A stretch of DNA of 63,767 nucleotides from Candidatus Didemnitutus sp. (GCA_030681265.1 JAUXXD010000206.1:1-63767), one strand, 5' to 3'. Shown: positions 17,504 through 29,272, counted from the first letter of the stretch. Numbers and translations: made by a program. Notes: generated from the letters alone by a model not told the origin.

Positions 17504-17580
<77 letters not shown>

Positions 17581-17587
17581 ATTTAAG

Positions 17588-17620
17588 CCCCTCGTAATCG
17601 GAAGGTTACGAGGGGTTTTT
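17588..17620 (+). terminator. Terminator of the initiator tRNA gene
   Basis: CCCCTCGTAA pairs perfectly with TTACGAGGGG around an 8-base loop, followed by TTTTT-G-TTTTT. Confidence 0.9.
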
Positions 17621-17640
17621 GTTTTTAGAAAACGGCATGA

Positions 17641-17711
17641 TGTGGGGCCCGTGAACACAGGCGAACACCGGGGGACATTTTTGAACAGGGCCCCACAAAG
17701 GGCCCCACAAA
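17641..17711. repeat. Tandem and inverted GGGCCCCACAAA repeats behind the tRNA
   Basis: GGGCCCCACAAA occurs twice in tandem (17688-17699 and 17700-17711), and its complement TGTGGGGCCC lies at 17641-17650. The group sits between the tRNA terminator and the integrase remnant, where integrase arm sites or an att region would be expected. The function is inferred from position only. Confidence 0.5.
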
Positions 17712-17839
17712 ACTCGTCGCCCGAAGTAAATTTCGGAAATCGATAAGTTGGGTTCAAGATTCTAAAATATAACAACTAACGCGTTTTTTGCATGTGATAC
17801 GTGGAGAGGTGCGCGTTGGGCTTCCGCTCCTCGTTGGGC

Positions 17840-17863
17840 TTGTGGGTCCCCGGGGACCCACAA
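17840..17863. repeat. 24-bp perfect palindrome
   Basis: TTGTGGGTCCCC followed directly by its exact complement GGGGACCCACAA, with no loop. It lies 9 bases before the 125-bp integrase-end repeat. It may be a recombination or binding site, or part of a stop structure for the integrase remnant. Confidence 0.55.
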
Positions 17864-17872
17864 AGCATCCTC

Positions 17873-17997
17873 TTGGCGAATCCGAGTCGGGATTATGCCG
17901 CGTTGGGCGGCTCTTGCTCCAATCGCTTGAGCAGTGCGCCACGGATTTTGGCCCAGTTCTCCGCCGTCATTGACTCAATGAGCACTTTGATTACCGG
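17873..17997. repeat. Left copy of the 125-bp integrase-end direct repeat
   Basis: About 90% identical to 60598-60722 in the same orientation, with the first 29 bases identical. It covers the last 33 codons of an integrase and 20 bases beyond its stop. The two copies bracket about 42.7 kb. Confidence 0.85.
17893..17997 (-). pseudogene. C-terminal remnant of a tyrosine integrase
   Basis: The minus strand encodes VLIESMTAENWAKIRGALL then KRLEQEPPNAA-stop, nearly the same as the C-terminal 33 residues of the intact integrase at 60618-62003. Upstream of this the similarity ends abruptly and no catalytic motifs are present. It sits just behind the initiator tRNA, as expected for the trace of an earlier or tandem integration. 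Confidence 0.85.
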
Positions 17998-18024
17998 AGC
18001 GGGATGAGCTGATCTTATCGGCTC

Positions 18025-18085
18025 GCGCGAAGGCTCGGGTCGGTCGGAGCAGAACGAGCCGGTAGCTGGAGCGGTGCCGACGAAG
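18025..18085. repeat. 61-bp dispersed repeat, copy 1
   Basis: Differs at only about four positions from 43178-43238. It begins GCGCGAAG and ends GGTGCCGACGAAG in both copies, and both are preceded by CTTATCGG. No ORF or known element explains it. Confidence 0.7.
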
Positions 18086-18288
18086 CATCCCGCCAGTTTC
18101 CTCTCCACCGTCCAGATCGGCATCACCCTGGTCGGCATCCTCGCGGGTGCCTTTGGCGACGCCGAGGATATCGGGAGTTCACGCCCATTGAAATGAAATC
18201 ATGCTCAAGCCCGACTCGCAAGGCGGGCGGACCGAATTTGTCGCGGGCCCGCCCGGCGTCACTCCATCGTCTTACCCCGGTCTTGAAC

Positions 18289-18876
18289 TTACGTTTTGAC
18301 CGATTGCCAGGTTTGCCAGCGTTCGTGGCCGGCGAAGAGCGGGAGCGATTGGTCGGCGGGAATCGTGTGATCCTCGACGAGTTCAAACGCCGCGAACAGG
18401 GCGCGTGCCTCGTCCGGGCGGATCGGGAACGGAGGCCCTTCGGGATCGGTGCCGTAATAAAAAATGCCGGTCAGTGCGCCGCCGGGGCGGAGCAACTGCG
18501 CGATGCGCGTGACGTAATCGGGCCAGCGTTCGGGCGGGAGCGAACAGAGAAACGTGCGCTCGTAGATGAGATCGTGCGGACCATCCAGCGACCCGGCGAA
18601 AAAATCGGCCTGTCGCACCGACGGAGCCAGAAGGCCCAGCACATCGCGCGCACGTCGCACGGCGGTCGGAGAAAAATCAATGGCCAGCGGACGCCAGCCA
18701 AACTCGTGAAACGCCTTCACCTCGTAGCCAGAGCCGCAGCCGGGGATGAGCACGGAACCCGCTCCGGAAGCTTTGCGCAGGTAGTCCACCAGCGGCTGTG
18801 GCACCCCTCGGAAATCCCAAGGGGTGCGACCGCTTAGGTAGCGTTGCTCCCAGAAATCAGGTGCCGTGCTATCCAT
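18289..18876 (-). CDS. SAM-dependent methyltransferase, thiopurine methyltransferase (TPMT)-like
   Basis: A 195-residue class I methyltransferase. FWEQRYLSGRTPWD at the N-terminus and the SAM motif VLIPGCGSGYEV are characteristic of the TPMT-like family, whose bacterial members methylate thiols, selenium or tellurium compounds. ATG 18876 is preferred over TTG 18882. It follows czcA by 14 bases on the same strand, so it is probably the last gene of the czc operon and may act on a metalloid (inference). Confidence 0.82.
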   Translation of the reverse strand: MDSTAPDFWEQRYLSGRTPWDFRGVPQPLVDYLRKASGAGSVLIPGCGSGYEVKAFHEFGWRPLAIDFSPTAVRRARDVLGLLAPSVRQADFFAGSLDGPHDLIYERTFLCSLPPERWPDYVTRIAQLLRPGGALTGIFYYGTDPEGPPFPIRPDEARALFAAFELVEDHTIPADQSLPLFAGHERWQTWQSVKT

Positions 18877-18890
18877 GATCAACCAATGGC

Positions 18891-22106
<3,216 letters not shown>

Positions 22107-22448
22107 TTAGAGGGCTTCGCGGGCGGTTTCGCCGGTGCGGATGCGGATGACGCGGGAAACGTCTTTGATGGTGACGACGCCGTCGCCTTTGTTGCCGGTG
22201 CGGGCGGATTGCACGATGGCGGCAACGATGGAGTCGGCTTGCTCGGCAGCGCAGGTGACGAGAAGCACGGCTTTTTTGTGGAAGGTGAAATTATCCTCGG
22301 TGGGGCGGAAGGCTCCGCCCGTGCCGCGACCGCGGCCTTGGCCGTGGGCATCGAGCAGGGTGACGCCGGGGAAATGCGGCAACGCGTGCAGCGCGTGCAT
22401 GACGCGCGACAAGGTGTGCGGCTGGATGATGGCGGTGATTTCTTTCAT
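22107..22448 (-). CDS. PII-like signalling protein of the czc operon
   Basis: A 113-residue protein of the PII superfamily: MKEITAIIQPHTLSRVMHAL at the N-terminus, a T-loop region with GQGRGRGTGGAF and the C-terminal GDGVVTIKDVSRVIRIRTGE. It lacks the conserved Tyr uridylylation region of GlnB and matches the PII group known beside CzcA-type pumps. It lies between czcB and czcA. A role in metal- or nucleotide-dependent control of the pump is inferred. Confidence 0.85.
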   Translation of the reverse strand: MKEITAIIQPHTLSRVMHALHALPHFPGVTLLDAHGQGRGRGTGGAFRPTEDNFTFHKKAVLLVTCAAEQADSIVAAIVQSARTGNKGDGVVTIKDVSRVIRIRTGETAREAL

Positions 22449-22479
22449 GATGTGGTCTCCTTGGTGGTTGGGTGACGGA

Positions 22480-23754
22480 TCAATGATCGTGCGAGGCACC
22501 GGACTTCCCGATGTCGGCCTTGATGAGGAAGCTGTTTTCGGTGACGTAGCGCTCGCCGGGATTGAGTCCCTTGAGCACTTCGACGAAGCCACCGCCACGA
22601 CGGCCCAGCTCCAACGGACGCGCTTGGTAGAGTTCGTCGTGCTGCGAGAACACCACGGTGAAATCGAACAGCGTCTGGATGGCGGAATCCTTCACGGCGA
22701 CAGGGACGGTTTCCTGCGCGAGGGTGATTTTGGCCTTCACAAAGAGGCCCGGACGCCAGCGTTGATCGGCGTTGGAGAGGACGACGCGGGCGACGAGGGT
22801 TTGTGCCTCGGCGGAGCTGATCGGCGAAATCCACGAGACGGTGCCGGTGGCATCGGTGCCGGTATCATCCGCATGGATGACGGCGGACTGGCCGACCTTC
22901 ACGCGGGCTTGGTCGCGCTTGGGGACGTTGAGATCGACCCACACGTCGGAGAGGTCGGCGATGGTGTAGAGCACCGCGCCGTCGGTGACGGTTTCACCGG
23001 CGTTCACATCGCGATCCACGATGATGCCCGCGATGGGCGATTTGACCTCGATGGTGGCGAGCGACTGGTTCGTTTCGAGAATCGCGACGACTTCGCCGGC
23101 CTTCACGGAATCTCCGAGGGCCTTGCGGGCTTCGCGCACGATGCCGCCGAAACGCGGCACGGCGCGGGCAACCTGGTTGGCGTTGAGCTTCACCTGACCG
23201 TAAACGGAGAGCGTTTCGTCCAAGGTGGCGGGGCCGGCGACCTCGGCGACGACTCCAGCGCGCGTGGCGGCATCGGCGGTGATCGTCACCTGCATCTCGG
23301 GCGCGTCGAATTCCCAGCGGTGGGTGCGACCGGCGTGCTCGGCGACGACGGTGTAAGCGAAGGAGTGCGGCTCATAGACCTCGGCGTTGCCGCGCAGGTA
23401 GTCGGCCTCGGGGGTGAACGTGTGGGTATCGGTGACGTTGCCGGGGCGTTTGAGCACGACGGTGAATTTCACGTCGGCGGAGGCGATGGGTTTGCCGCTT
23501 TGGGTGAACCAGGCGCGGAACTCGGGGGGGATGCCTTCTTCGGCGATGGCGAGTTCAACCGTGAAATCGTCATCGGAGAGCAGGCGGCCGTTGTGCGGGC
23601 CTTTGGCTGTTTCGGTTTCTTCTTCGTCACCGTGGGCACCGGGGGCTTCGCCGGCGTGGTCATCGGCTTTTGCGGAGCCGATGGTAAGAAAATAGGCAAG
23701 TCCGCCGCCGAGGGCGAGGACCGCGAGGATCGTGAGAGGGAGTTTGAATTTCAT
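22480..23754 (-). CDS. czcB: CzcB-type periplasmic adaptor of the RND pump
   Basis: A 424-residue membrane-fusion protein with an N-terminal hydrophobic anchor (residues 5-25) and an acidic linker. An extra N-terminal beta domain typical of CzcB (about 60-150) follows, then the lipoyl/hairpin region (GKVVAI-like GEVVAILETNQSLA) and a beta-barrel. It bridges CzcA and CzcC. The C-terminus ends HDH, a possible metal ligand. It lies between czcC (24 bases) and the PII-like gene. Confidence 0.92.
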   Translation of the reverse strand: MKFKLPLTILAVLALGGGLAYFLTIGSAKADDHAGEAPGAHGDEEETETAKGPHNGRLLSDDDFTVELAIAEEGIPPEFRAWFTQSGKPIASADVKFTVVLKRPGNVTDTHTFTPEADYLRGNAEVYEPHSFAYTVVAEHAGRTHRWEFDAPEMQVTITADAATRAGVVAEVAGPATLDETLSVYGQVKLNANQVARAVPRFGGIVREARKALGDSVKAGEVVAILETNQSLATIEVKSPIAGIIVDRDVNAGETVTDGAVLYTIADLSDVWVDLNVPKRDQARVKVGQSAVIHADDTGTDATGTVSWISPISSAEAQTLVARVVLSNADQRWRPGLFVKAKITLAQETVPVAVKDSAIQTLFDFTVVFSQHDELYQARPLELGRRGGGFVEVLKGLNPGERYVTENSFLIKADIGKSGASHDH

Positions 23755-23778
23755 AAAATGAGATGCGGGTGAAAAAGT

Positions 23779-25071
23779 TCAGGAACGGGTGATGAGCGCG
23801 GTAAGCGCGGTGAAAGACGGATCGGTGAGCGCCTCCGCACGAGCGAGGGCGGCGGCGTAGGCGGCCTCCGCGTCGAGCAACTCGCGGCGCAGGCCGACGA
23901 GGGCGCGTTGCGCGTCGAGCACGTCGATCAAAGGGAGCTGGCCTTGCTCGTAAGCGGAGCGCACGGCGGTGTAGGCCTCCTCGGTTGCGGGCAGCGCTTC
24001 GCGGCGCAGGTTTTGCGCAGCGGTGTGCGCAGCGGCGAGATCTTGCCAAGCGGCGGTGAACGCCACGCGCAGCTCTACCTCGACGGCGCGCACGGACTGC
24101 TCCGCACCGGCGAGCATTTCGCGGGCGGCGCGGATGTTGCCCTGATTCTGATTACGAAACGGTATGGGCACGGAGACGCCCGCGACAAAAGCGGCATCGC
24201 TGCCCTCGCGGAGAAAGCGCACGCCGCCGCTTACGGTAACATCCTGCGTGGCCTGAGAACGCGCCAATTCAAGCGAGGCACGGCGACCGGCGATGACCGC
24301 TTGCTGGAGGTCGAAGCGCGGATGTGAGGCGAGCTTGCCGAGGAACGCGTCTTCGGTTGGCAGGTCAGCGGGGATTTGCAAGGTGCCGGTGACGGTGGAC
24401 ACATCGCCGGTGTTGCCGCCCCACGTCGCGGCGAGCGCGGCGCGGGCGTTGACCAGACCGGCCTCGGCGCGCGCGTAGTCCGCCTGGGCGGAAGCGAGCG
24501 CGGCGCGCGAGCGGGCTGACTCGGCGGGCGATGCCACGGCTGTCTTCACGCGGGTATCGACGGCGGTGACGGTTTCGCGAGCGAGCTTCAGCGGCTCGGT
24601 GGCGAGCGCGACGCGTTGCTGGGCGGCGAGCACGTCGATGTAGGCGGTGGCGGACGCGGCGAACACCTCGGCGCGGCGCACCGCGAACTCGGCGGCAGCG
24701 GCCTCGCGTTCACGACCGGCGAGAGCGACACGTTTGGCACGCTTGCCTCCGCGTTCGATGACTTGGCTGGCTTGCACGGTGGTTTCGAGACCGCGCACGC
24801 CTTGCACGGCACCGGTGCCGGCGAAGTTTTCCAGCGACACGTCCAAGGTGGGATTGGGACGGACGCCGGCTTGTTCGATCAAAGCCTCGGCGGCGCGTTC
24901 GGAGTAGCCTTGCGCAGCAAGACCGGGATTTTGCTCGGCGGCGCGTTGTAGCGCGGCGCTGAGCGAGAGAGGTGGCGGTGCTGCATCCTGGGCGGACACC
25001 CCCACGGCAGTAAGGAGAAGGGCCAAGCCGAGCGATGGGCAGGGCCGGGATAAACGGATAAACAGGGACAT
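23779..25071 (-). CDS. czcC: CzcC-type outer-membrane efflux protein
   Basis: A 430-residue TolC-family protein with an N-terminal signal (about residues 1-27) and the two repeated helical/beta halves of OEP proteins (SLSAALQRAAEQNPGLAAQ and PLIDVLDAQRALVGLRRELLDAE). It forms the exit duct for CzcBA. ATG 25071 is chosen because it directly precedes the signal peptide; an upstream in-frame start at 25095 would add eight unlikely residues. Confidence 0.9.
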   Translation of the reverse strand: MSLFIRLSRPCPSLGLALLLTAVGVSAQDAAPPPLSLSAALQRAAEQNPGLAAQGYSERAAEALIEQAGVRPNPTLDVSLENFAGTGAVQGVRGLETTVQASQVIERGGKRAKRVALAGREREAAAAEFAVRRAEVFAASATAYIDVLAAQQRVALATEPLKLARETVTAVDTRVKTAVASPAESARSRAALASAQADYARAEAGLVNARAALAATWGGNTGDVSTVTGTLQIPADLPTEDAFLGKLASHPRFDLQQAVIAGRRASLELARSQATQDVTVSGGVRFLREGSDAAFVAGVSVPIPFRNQNQGNIRAAREMLAGAEQSVRAVEVELRVAFTAAWQDLAAAHTAAQNLRREALPATEEAYTAVRSAYEQGQLPLIDVLDAQRALVGLRRELLDAEAAYAAALARAEALTDPSFTALTALITRS

Positions 25072-25186
25072 AGTGAGTTTGGGAAAGACGAACACGGGTG
25101 GACAAAATGGCCGCGACCGACGCGCATAGGCGTCCGAGGCACGAGGCCAGAATCAGGCTACAAGACTCCGTCCGCGCAGGGACGGA

Positions 25187-25591
25187 TCAAGCCACGCAGT
25201 TGGGCGCGCGCGCGGGCAGAGCCGTGCGCCGAACAAACTGCCAGGTGCGATGCAGAGCCTGAATCTCAGGCGAATCGCCAATAAAACAAACGGGCTCGCG
25301 CTCTACCAAGACCGGGGCGACGAGCAAACTCAGGAGACACGATGCAAAGGACTCGGGCGGTGGTAACGCCCTCAACTCCGTCGCCGTCTTGCCGAAAGAC
25401 ACTCCTTCGATGGCGTGACAGGCGTCATCTTTGCAAACCTCTTGGCAAGATGTGGTGTGATGTTCACCGGAACCAAGGAAAGAGATGTTGGCCGCTTCAA
25501 AATCGCAGTGCTGCGTTGCTGGCAGCCAAATGGCTAGCAGCAGAACAGCGATGACTTTGAAGAACGTTTTCAAATTTAAACGAAAAGACAA
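25187..25591 (-). CDS. Small exported Cys/His-containing protein upstream of czcC
   Basis: A protein of about 134 residues with a signal-like N-terminus (FFKVIAVLLLAIWLPATQHC), then a segment with H-H-T-T-S-C-Q-E-V-C-K-D-D-A-C-H that could bind metal. No ATG lies in frame. TTG 25591 or TTG 25573 are the likely starts, so the 5' end is uncertain. It lies between rcnA and czcC on the same strand, in the place where some czc operons carry small periplasmic proteins such as CzcI. Not recognised as a named family. Confidence 0.5.
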   Translation of the reverse strand: MSFRLNLKTFFKVIAVLLLAIWLPATQHCDFEAANISFLGSGEHHTTSCQEVCKDDACHAIEGVSFGKTATELRALPPPESFASCLLSLLVAPVLVEREPVCFIGDSPEIQALHRTWQFVRRTALPARAPNCVA

Positions 25592-25638
25592 AAAAATGCG
25601 TAGTCGATAAAACCCGTGAGTCGAGCTGGGAGTTTGGA

Positions 25639-26685
25639 TCAAACGAAATGCCAGGCACCACGTGCGAAGAATACCGCACCCAAGATGATCAGAAAAATTG
25701 ATGACACGTAGGGTGCCCGCCCCGCCAGACGATTGATTAAGCCGGAACGCTTGGATGCCTCGCGTATTCCCCACGCAGCGACGATTCCGACTGTCACCAA
25801 GGTCAACGCGAGGCCAAAGCTAAAGGCCGCGACCAACGAAAACCCGAGGGTGAACTCTTTCAGTTGAAGGCAGATTAACAGGATCGAAAGCGCGGCCGGG
25901 CACGGCATCAGCCCTCCGGTGAGCCCGAACAGCACGATCTGCGGCGTGGTTACTTCACGCCCGTCGAAGCGACGACGGATTTGTTCGGCGTGCTGCCGGG
26001 CGTGTTCGTCATCTTCCTCGTCGCCGTCATCGTGCTGATGCTCGGTGAAGGCGACCGCTACGGTATGCTCACCGGATGCGCCCTTGAGCACGGCTTCCAC
26101 TTGAAACTCGTGAGGCTCCGGGATCGTTTCGTTTGATTCCCAGAACTCGGGGCGACGCACGAAGCTGAAAGCTTGCACGGTGCCATCAGGTCTAAGAGTG
26201 CGCAGAGCGGTTGGTTCTATTTCCAATGATCCAGCTGCAATGCGAAAGCGCGGCGGCACGCCGTCCTCAAATACGCTCAGTTCGAGTATGCCGTCCGGGC
26301 TGGCGAGGGACTTAGCGTCATCGTGGTGATGGTGGTGATGACCGGAACTCTTTCTGATGCGCCACAAAGTCCAGACGGCCATACCGATCACGATGATGCC
26401 GGTGCCCATCTGAAAATAGGGCTCGGTCGTTTCCACATTCCATTGACTGCCGAAACTCAGAGCGAGCGCGGCCAAAGCCCAAATAACCAAGGAGTGAGAG
26501 ATCGCCGCCGCCAACCCAAGAAGAGCCGCCTGCATAATAGTGCCACGAACGGCGATGATGAAGGCTGCCATCATGGTCTTGGAATGCCCCGGCTCCAGAC
26601 CGTGCAATGCACCCAGCAGAATCGCTACGGGGAAATACAGCCAGGCATGGGCCGTTCCTTGTTGGAGCAGTGTATTGAAATCCAC
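25639..26685 (-). CDS. rcnA: RcnA-type nickel/cobalt exporter
   Basis: A 348-residue membrane protein of the NiCoT/RcnA family. HGLEPGHSKTMMAAF in the second helix and GLMPCPAALSILLICL are the family motifs. A cytoplasmic or periplasmic loop of about 130 residues contains a run of six His and later HQHDDGDEEDDEH, both likely metal sites. Expected function: Ni2+/Co2+ efflux across the inner membrane. It is divergent from a CsoR/RcnR-type regulator across 87 bases holding a G/C-tract operator. Confidence 0.92.
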   Translation of the reverse strand: MDFNTLLQQGTAHAWLYFPVAILLGALHGLEPGHSKTMMAAFIIAVRGTIMQAALLGLAAAISHSLVIWALAALALSFGSQWNVETTEPYFQMGTGIIVIGMAVWTLWRIRKSSGHHHHHHDDAKSLASPDGILELSVFEDGVPPRFRIAAGSLEIEPTALRTLRPDGTVQAFSFVRRPEFWESNETIPEPHEFQVEAVLKGASGEHTVAVAFTEHQHDDGDEEDDEHARQHAEQIRRRFDGREVTTPQIVLFGLTGGLMPCPAALSILLICLQLKEFTLGFSLVAAFSFGLALTLVTVGIVAAWGIREASKRSGLINRLAGRAPYVSSIFLIILGAVFFARGAWHFV

Positions 26686-26693
26686 GTATGGAC

Positions 26694-26705
26694 TATGCCC
26701 CCATA
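26694..26705. promoter_or_regulatory. Candidate CsoR/RcnR operator
   Basis: TATGCCCCCATA: a run of five C's inside short inverted AT flanks, between divergent rcnA and its regulator. RcnR and CsoR bind such G/C tracts flanked by inverted repeats. It begins 9 bases before the rcnA ATG. A second C-run (CCCC) follows at once. Confidence 0.5.
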
Positions 26706-26772
26706 CCCCTTATTGCTGGCAAGCTCCGATTTGCAATTTGCCCCCCCGCGCGCGAACGCGCAGACTGCCTGC

Positions 26773-27057
26773 ATGTCACATTCACCAGACGATCCGGAGG
26801 CGGACCGCCGCGCTTTGCAGATTCGCCTGCGCAAAATCACGGGCCAACTCAAAGGAGTGGAGGCGATGATCGAGGGCGACTACGAGTGCGCCGAGGTGCT
26901 CAACCAGCTTGTGTCGGCTCGCCGGGCGATAAAGTCGCTCGCCGAGAAAATCATTCACGAACATCTTGAGCATTGCCTCACCGCACCGGCTTCGTCCGAG
27001 CAGGGAAAGCGCCAGTTGCGCGAAGTGGCGCAGATGTTGAAGCGCTACGTGGAGTAA
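26773..27057 (+). CDS. CsoR/RcnR/FrmR-family metal-responsive repressor
   Basis: A 94-residue all-helical repressor. RLRKITGQLKGVEAMIEGDYECAEVLNQL is the family core. Likely metal ligands are His3, Cys39, His64 and Cys68, with His67 next to the last. The first three match RcnR (MSH start, Cys, His), but the fourth is Cys as in CsoR rather than the RcnR His. Start ATG 26773 gives the RcnR-like MSH N-terminus. It probably represses rcnA and itself, with relief by Ni/Co or another metal. Confidence 0.9.
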   Translation: MSHSPDDPEADRRALQIRLRKITGQLKGVEAMIEGDYECAEVLNQLVSARRAIKSLAEKIIHEHLEHCLTAPASSEQGKRQLREVAQMLKRYVE

Positions 27058-27347
27058 TGCTTTCCAGGCAGATAAGTTTCCGAATTCAACGAATCATGCG
27101 CGGCAGAAGGACAACGAACTCCATCCAGCGGGGAGGTCCATCGGCATTGCTGCGAGATTTCCTCGTGATGGGCTCGCGCGATTTAGCTGCACTCCAGAAA
27201 TGGTCGTCTCCCCGCTTGCTGCTTTCAACGCGGCTCCAGAGAAAACCACGGGGCCTGACATCATCAGCGAAAGTGGGATGAAAGGCAGGGCGGCGCGCCC
27301 GTGCCCGAATGAGGCCAAGGCGCGCCGCTGATTAACCAGTCAGGCGA
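27058..27347. other. Intergenic stretch without a supported gene
   Basis: 290 bases between the repressor and the convergent His-containing protein gene. Short frames on both strands show no start, family motif or codon bias that would support a gene. No clear terminator hairpin with a T-run was found. Confidence 0.4.
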
Positions 27348-27782
27348 TTAGTGCGCGAAGAGCTGGAGGGCGCGGAGATTGCCGCCGAGTTTCGAGACGA
27401 GGTCGGAGACGGGCTTGGCCGCGCCGGCGGCGGCGGCGCGGGTGAGCTCGGCGGTGATCGTCGCGTGCTTGTCAGCGAGTTCCTTCACCTGAGCCTTATG
27501 GTCGGCGGGCACTTGGCCGACGATGTGTTGCACGAGCTGATTGAGCGTCACCGCGTTGGCCGAGACGGCGGAGAACTTGCCCTCTTTTTGTGCGGTCTTG
27601 AGGAGCGCGAGTTGGCTTTGGATTGCGGTGAGCGTTTCGGCCATCGTCGCGGGCAGGGCTTCGGTGGCGATAGGCGGCTTGGCGGGCGCGGGGGCATGGC
27701 CTTCGGCGTGCGCGAAAGCGGTGCCGGTGGCGCAGGTCGCTAGGGCGGCGATGAGAACAAGGCGGAGCGAGGTGGTTTTCAT
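27348..27782 (-). CDS. Exported protein with His-containing N-terminus
   Basis: A 144-residue protein with a signal peptide (cleavage likely after AFA, residue about 24), then HAEGHAPAPAKPP and a helical Ala/Lys/Gln-rich body. No family was recognised. It is the last of three same-strand genes (28814, 27816, 27348) that all encode exported or membrane proteins with His clusters, so a part in periplasmic metal handling is plausible. Confidence 0.65.
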   Translation of the reverse strand: MKTTSLRLVLIAALATCATGTAFAHAEGHAPAPAKPPIATEALPATMAETLTAIQSQLALLKTAQKEGKFSAVSANAVTLNQLVQHIVGQVPADHKAQVKELADKHATITAELTRAAAAGAAKPVSDLVSKLGGNLRALQLFAH

Positions 27783-27815
27783 GGTGGATTTATTGGATGT
27801 GGGAACGGGAAGAGA

Positions 27816-28634
27816 TCAGTGGCTATGCGCGGCGCCGTCGCCGTGGCTATGCACGGAGGGGGCGGGTGCCGACGGGGGCGCGAGAGGCGCGGGTTCTACC
27901 GGGGCGAGCATGTCCTGGTGGACGTGGTAGTGGTCATCTTTGTTGAGCGGGAAGTCATCCGGATGATCCGTGTGCTGAAACCCGTGCATCTGGGTGAAAA
28001 AGAGATACACACCGGCGGCGAAGAGGGTGGAATTGCCGACCTTGCTGAATACGGCGAAGGACGGGCGATTTCGCCAGAAGGAGAGGAAGAACGCCATTAC
28101 GACCAGAGCGAGGATCTGGCCGACTTCGACGCCTACATTGAAGGACAGGATTTTCATCACGAGTCCTTCATCGCCGAGCGGGAGCTGTTGCAGGCGGGTC
28201 GAGAGGCCGAAGCCGTGGATAAGTCCGAAGGCGAAGACCATGCCGAGCAGATTGGGCGACGCGGTGCCGAGCCACTTTTTGAAGCCGTCGAGGTTGTCGA
28301 ATGCCTTGTAGCAGACGGTCAGGGCGATGACGGCGTCGATTAGGAAGTAGTTCGCGCGGATGTGGAAGAGCGTGGCAAAGATAAGCGTGATACAGTGGCC
28401 GATGGTGAAGGCGGTGATGAACTTCACGATGTCTTTGAACTTCGTGAGGAAGAACATCACGCCGAAGAGGAACAGCAGATGATCGTAGCCGGTGAGCATG
28501 TGGCCGGCCCCGAGCTTGATGAACTCGAAGTTGCCGGCGGCGAGCGCGGCGGCCTTGTCGGCCTCGGACATGCCGTGGGCGAAGGCGTTGGCGGTGAGAC
28601 CGAGGAAGGTCGCCAAGAGGAGGAGGAATTTCAT
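27816..28634 (-). CDS. HupE/UreJ-family membrane protein
   Basis: A 272-residue protein with a signal-like N-terminus ending AFAHG, then GAGHMLTGYDHLLFLFGVMFF, the HupE/UreJ motif with its conserved His and Asp. Several more helices follow, including FGLIHGFGLS. The tail is His-rich (HTDHPDDFPLNKDDHYHVHQD and a final HSHGDGAAHSH). HupE proteins are implicated in nickel permeation. ATG 28634 starts a canonical signal; upstream in-frame sequence is basic and not credible. Confidence 0.85.
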   Translation of the reverse strand: MKFLLLLATFLGLTANAFAHGMSEADKAAALAAGNFEFIKLGAGHMLTGYDHLLFLFGVMFFLTKFKDIVKFITAFTIGHCITLIFATLFHIRANYFLIDAVIALTVCYKAFDNLDGFKKWLGTASPNLLGMVFAFGLIHGFGLSTRLQQLPLGDEGLVMKILSFNVGVEVGQILALVVMAFFLSFWRNRPSFAVFSKVGNSTLFAAGVYLFFTQMHGFQHTDHPDDFPLNKDDHYHVHQDMLAPVEPAPLAPPSAPAPSVHSHGDGAAHSH

Positions 28635-28813
28635 AATCGGAAAACAGACGAGGCTAAGGTGGAGAAATTTGGGTGAAGGAGTGGAACAGGCAGGACGGGA
28701 GGGGACAGCGAAGCGTCCGCGCAGGGATGCAGGCGGGAGGTCGGACAGTATCCGGCCCAAGACGACGCGGAGAACGCGCGCCGGTGTTCGTCGCCCGAGT
28801 GCGGGACGAACGT

Positions 28814-29272
28814 TTATCCCAGAGCCGGCGGAGCCGTCGTGAACGACGCGCAACGCCAGACGAAGCACCATCGTGTCAGCGCATGCTCTTCCCGCCAGCG
28901 AGGCGGGGGCGGCGCGGAAAGGACGCGAGGGCGGAGAGTGAAAGCGATCCAGAAAACCGCACCCAAGAGCGGGGCGCAGAGGGCAATCAACCAGAGGAAG
29001 GAGCGGCCTTCGGGAGCGGCACTACGCGCGATGACGGGATCATGCCCGGCATCGCCATGAGCGGACTCGGAATGCTCATGATCCTGGGCATGTCCGGAAG
29101 CGGAATGATGCGCGTGATCGTCGCCGACATGGTCGTGGGAATGCACGACGGTCTGCACCAGCTTATGCGCGTGCTCCGGCAACCAGCCGTTCGCTTCCAA
29201 GCCGATATGGAACACCGAGGTGAGCCATGTCAGGGCCAGGAGGAGAGAAAGGATGGTTCGCCAATAGCGCAT
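28814..29272 (-). CDS. His-rich membrane protein
   Basis: A 152-residue protein with an N-terminal hydrophobic helix (residues 5-22), a periplasmic stretch with about fifteen His (VVHSHDHVGDDHAHH and HDEHSES-like segments) and a second helix (about 105-125). Such His/Asp/Ser loops bind Ni, Co or Zn in metal transport proteins. Not assignable to a named family. ATG 29272 gives a clean signal-anchor. Confidence 0.6.
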   Translation of the reverse strand: MRYWRTILSLLLALTWLTSVFHIGLEANGWLPEHAHKLVQTVVHSHDHVGDDHAHHSASGHAQDHEHSESAHGDAGHDPVIARSAAPEGRSFLWLIALCAPLLGAVFWIAFTLRPRVLSAPPPPRWREEHALTRWCFVWRCASFTTAPPALG

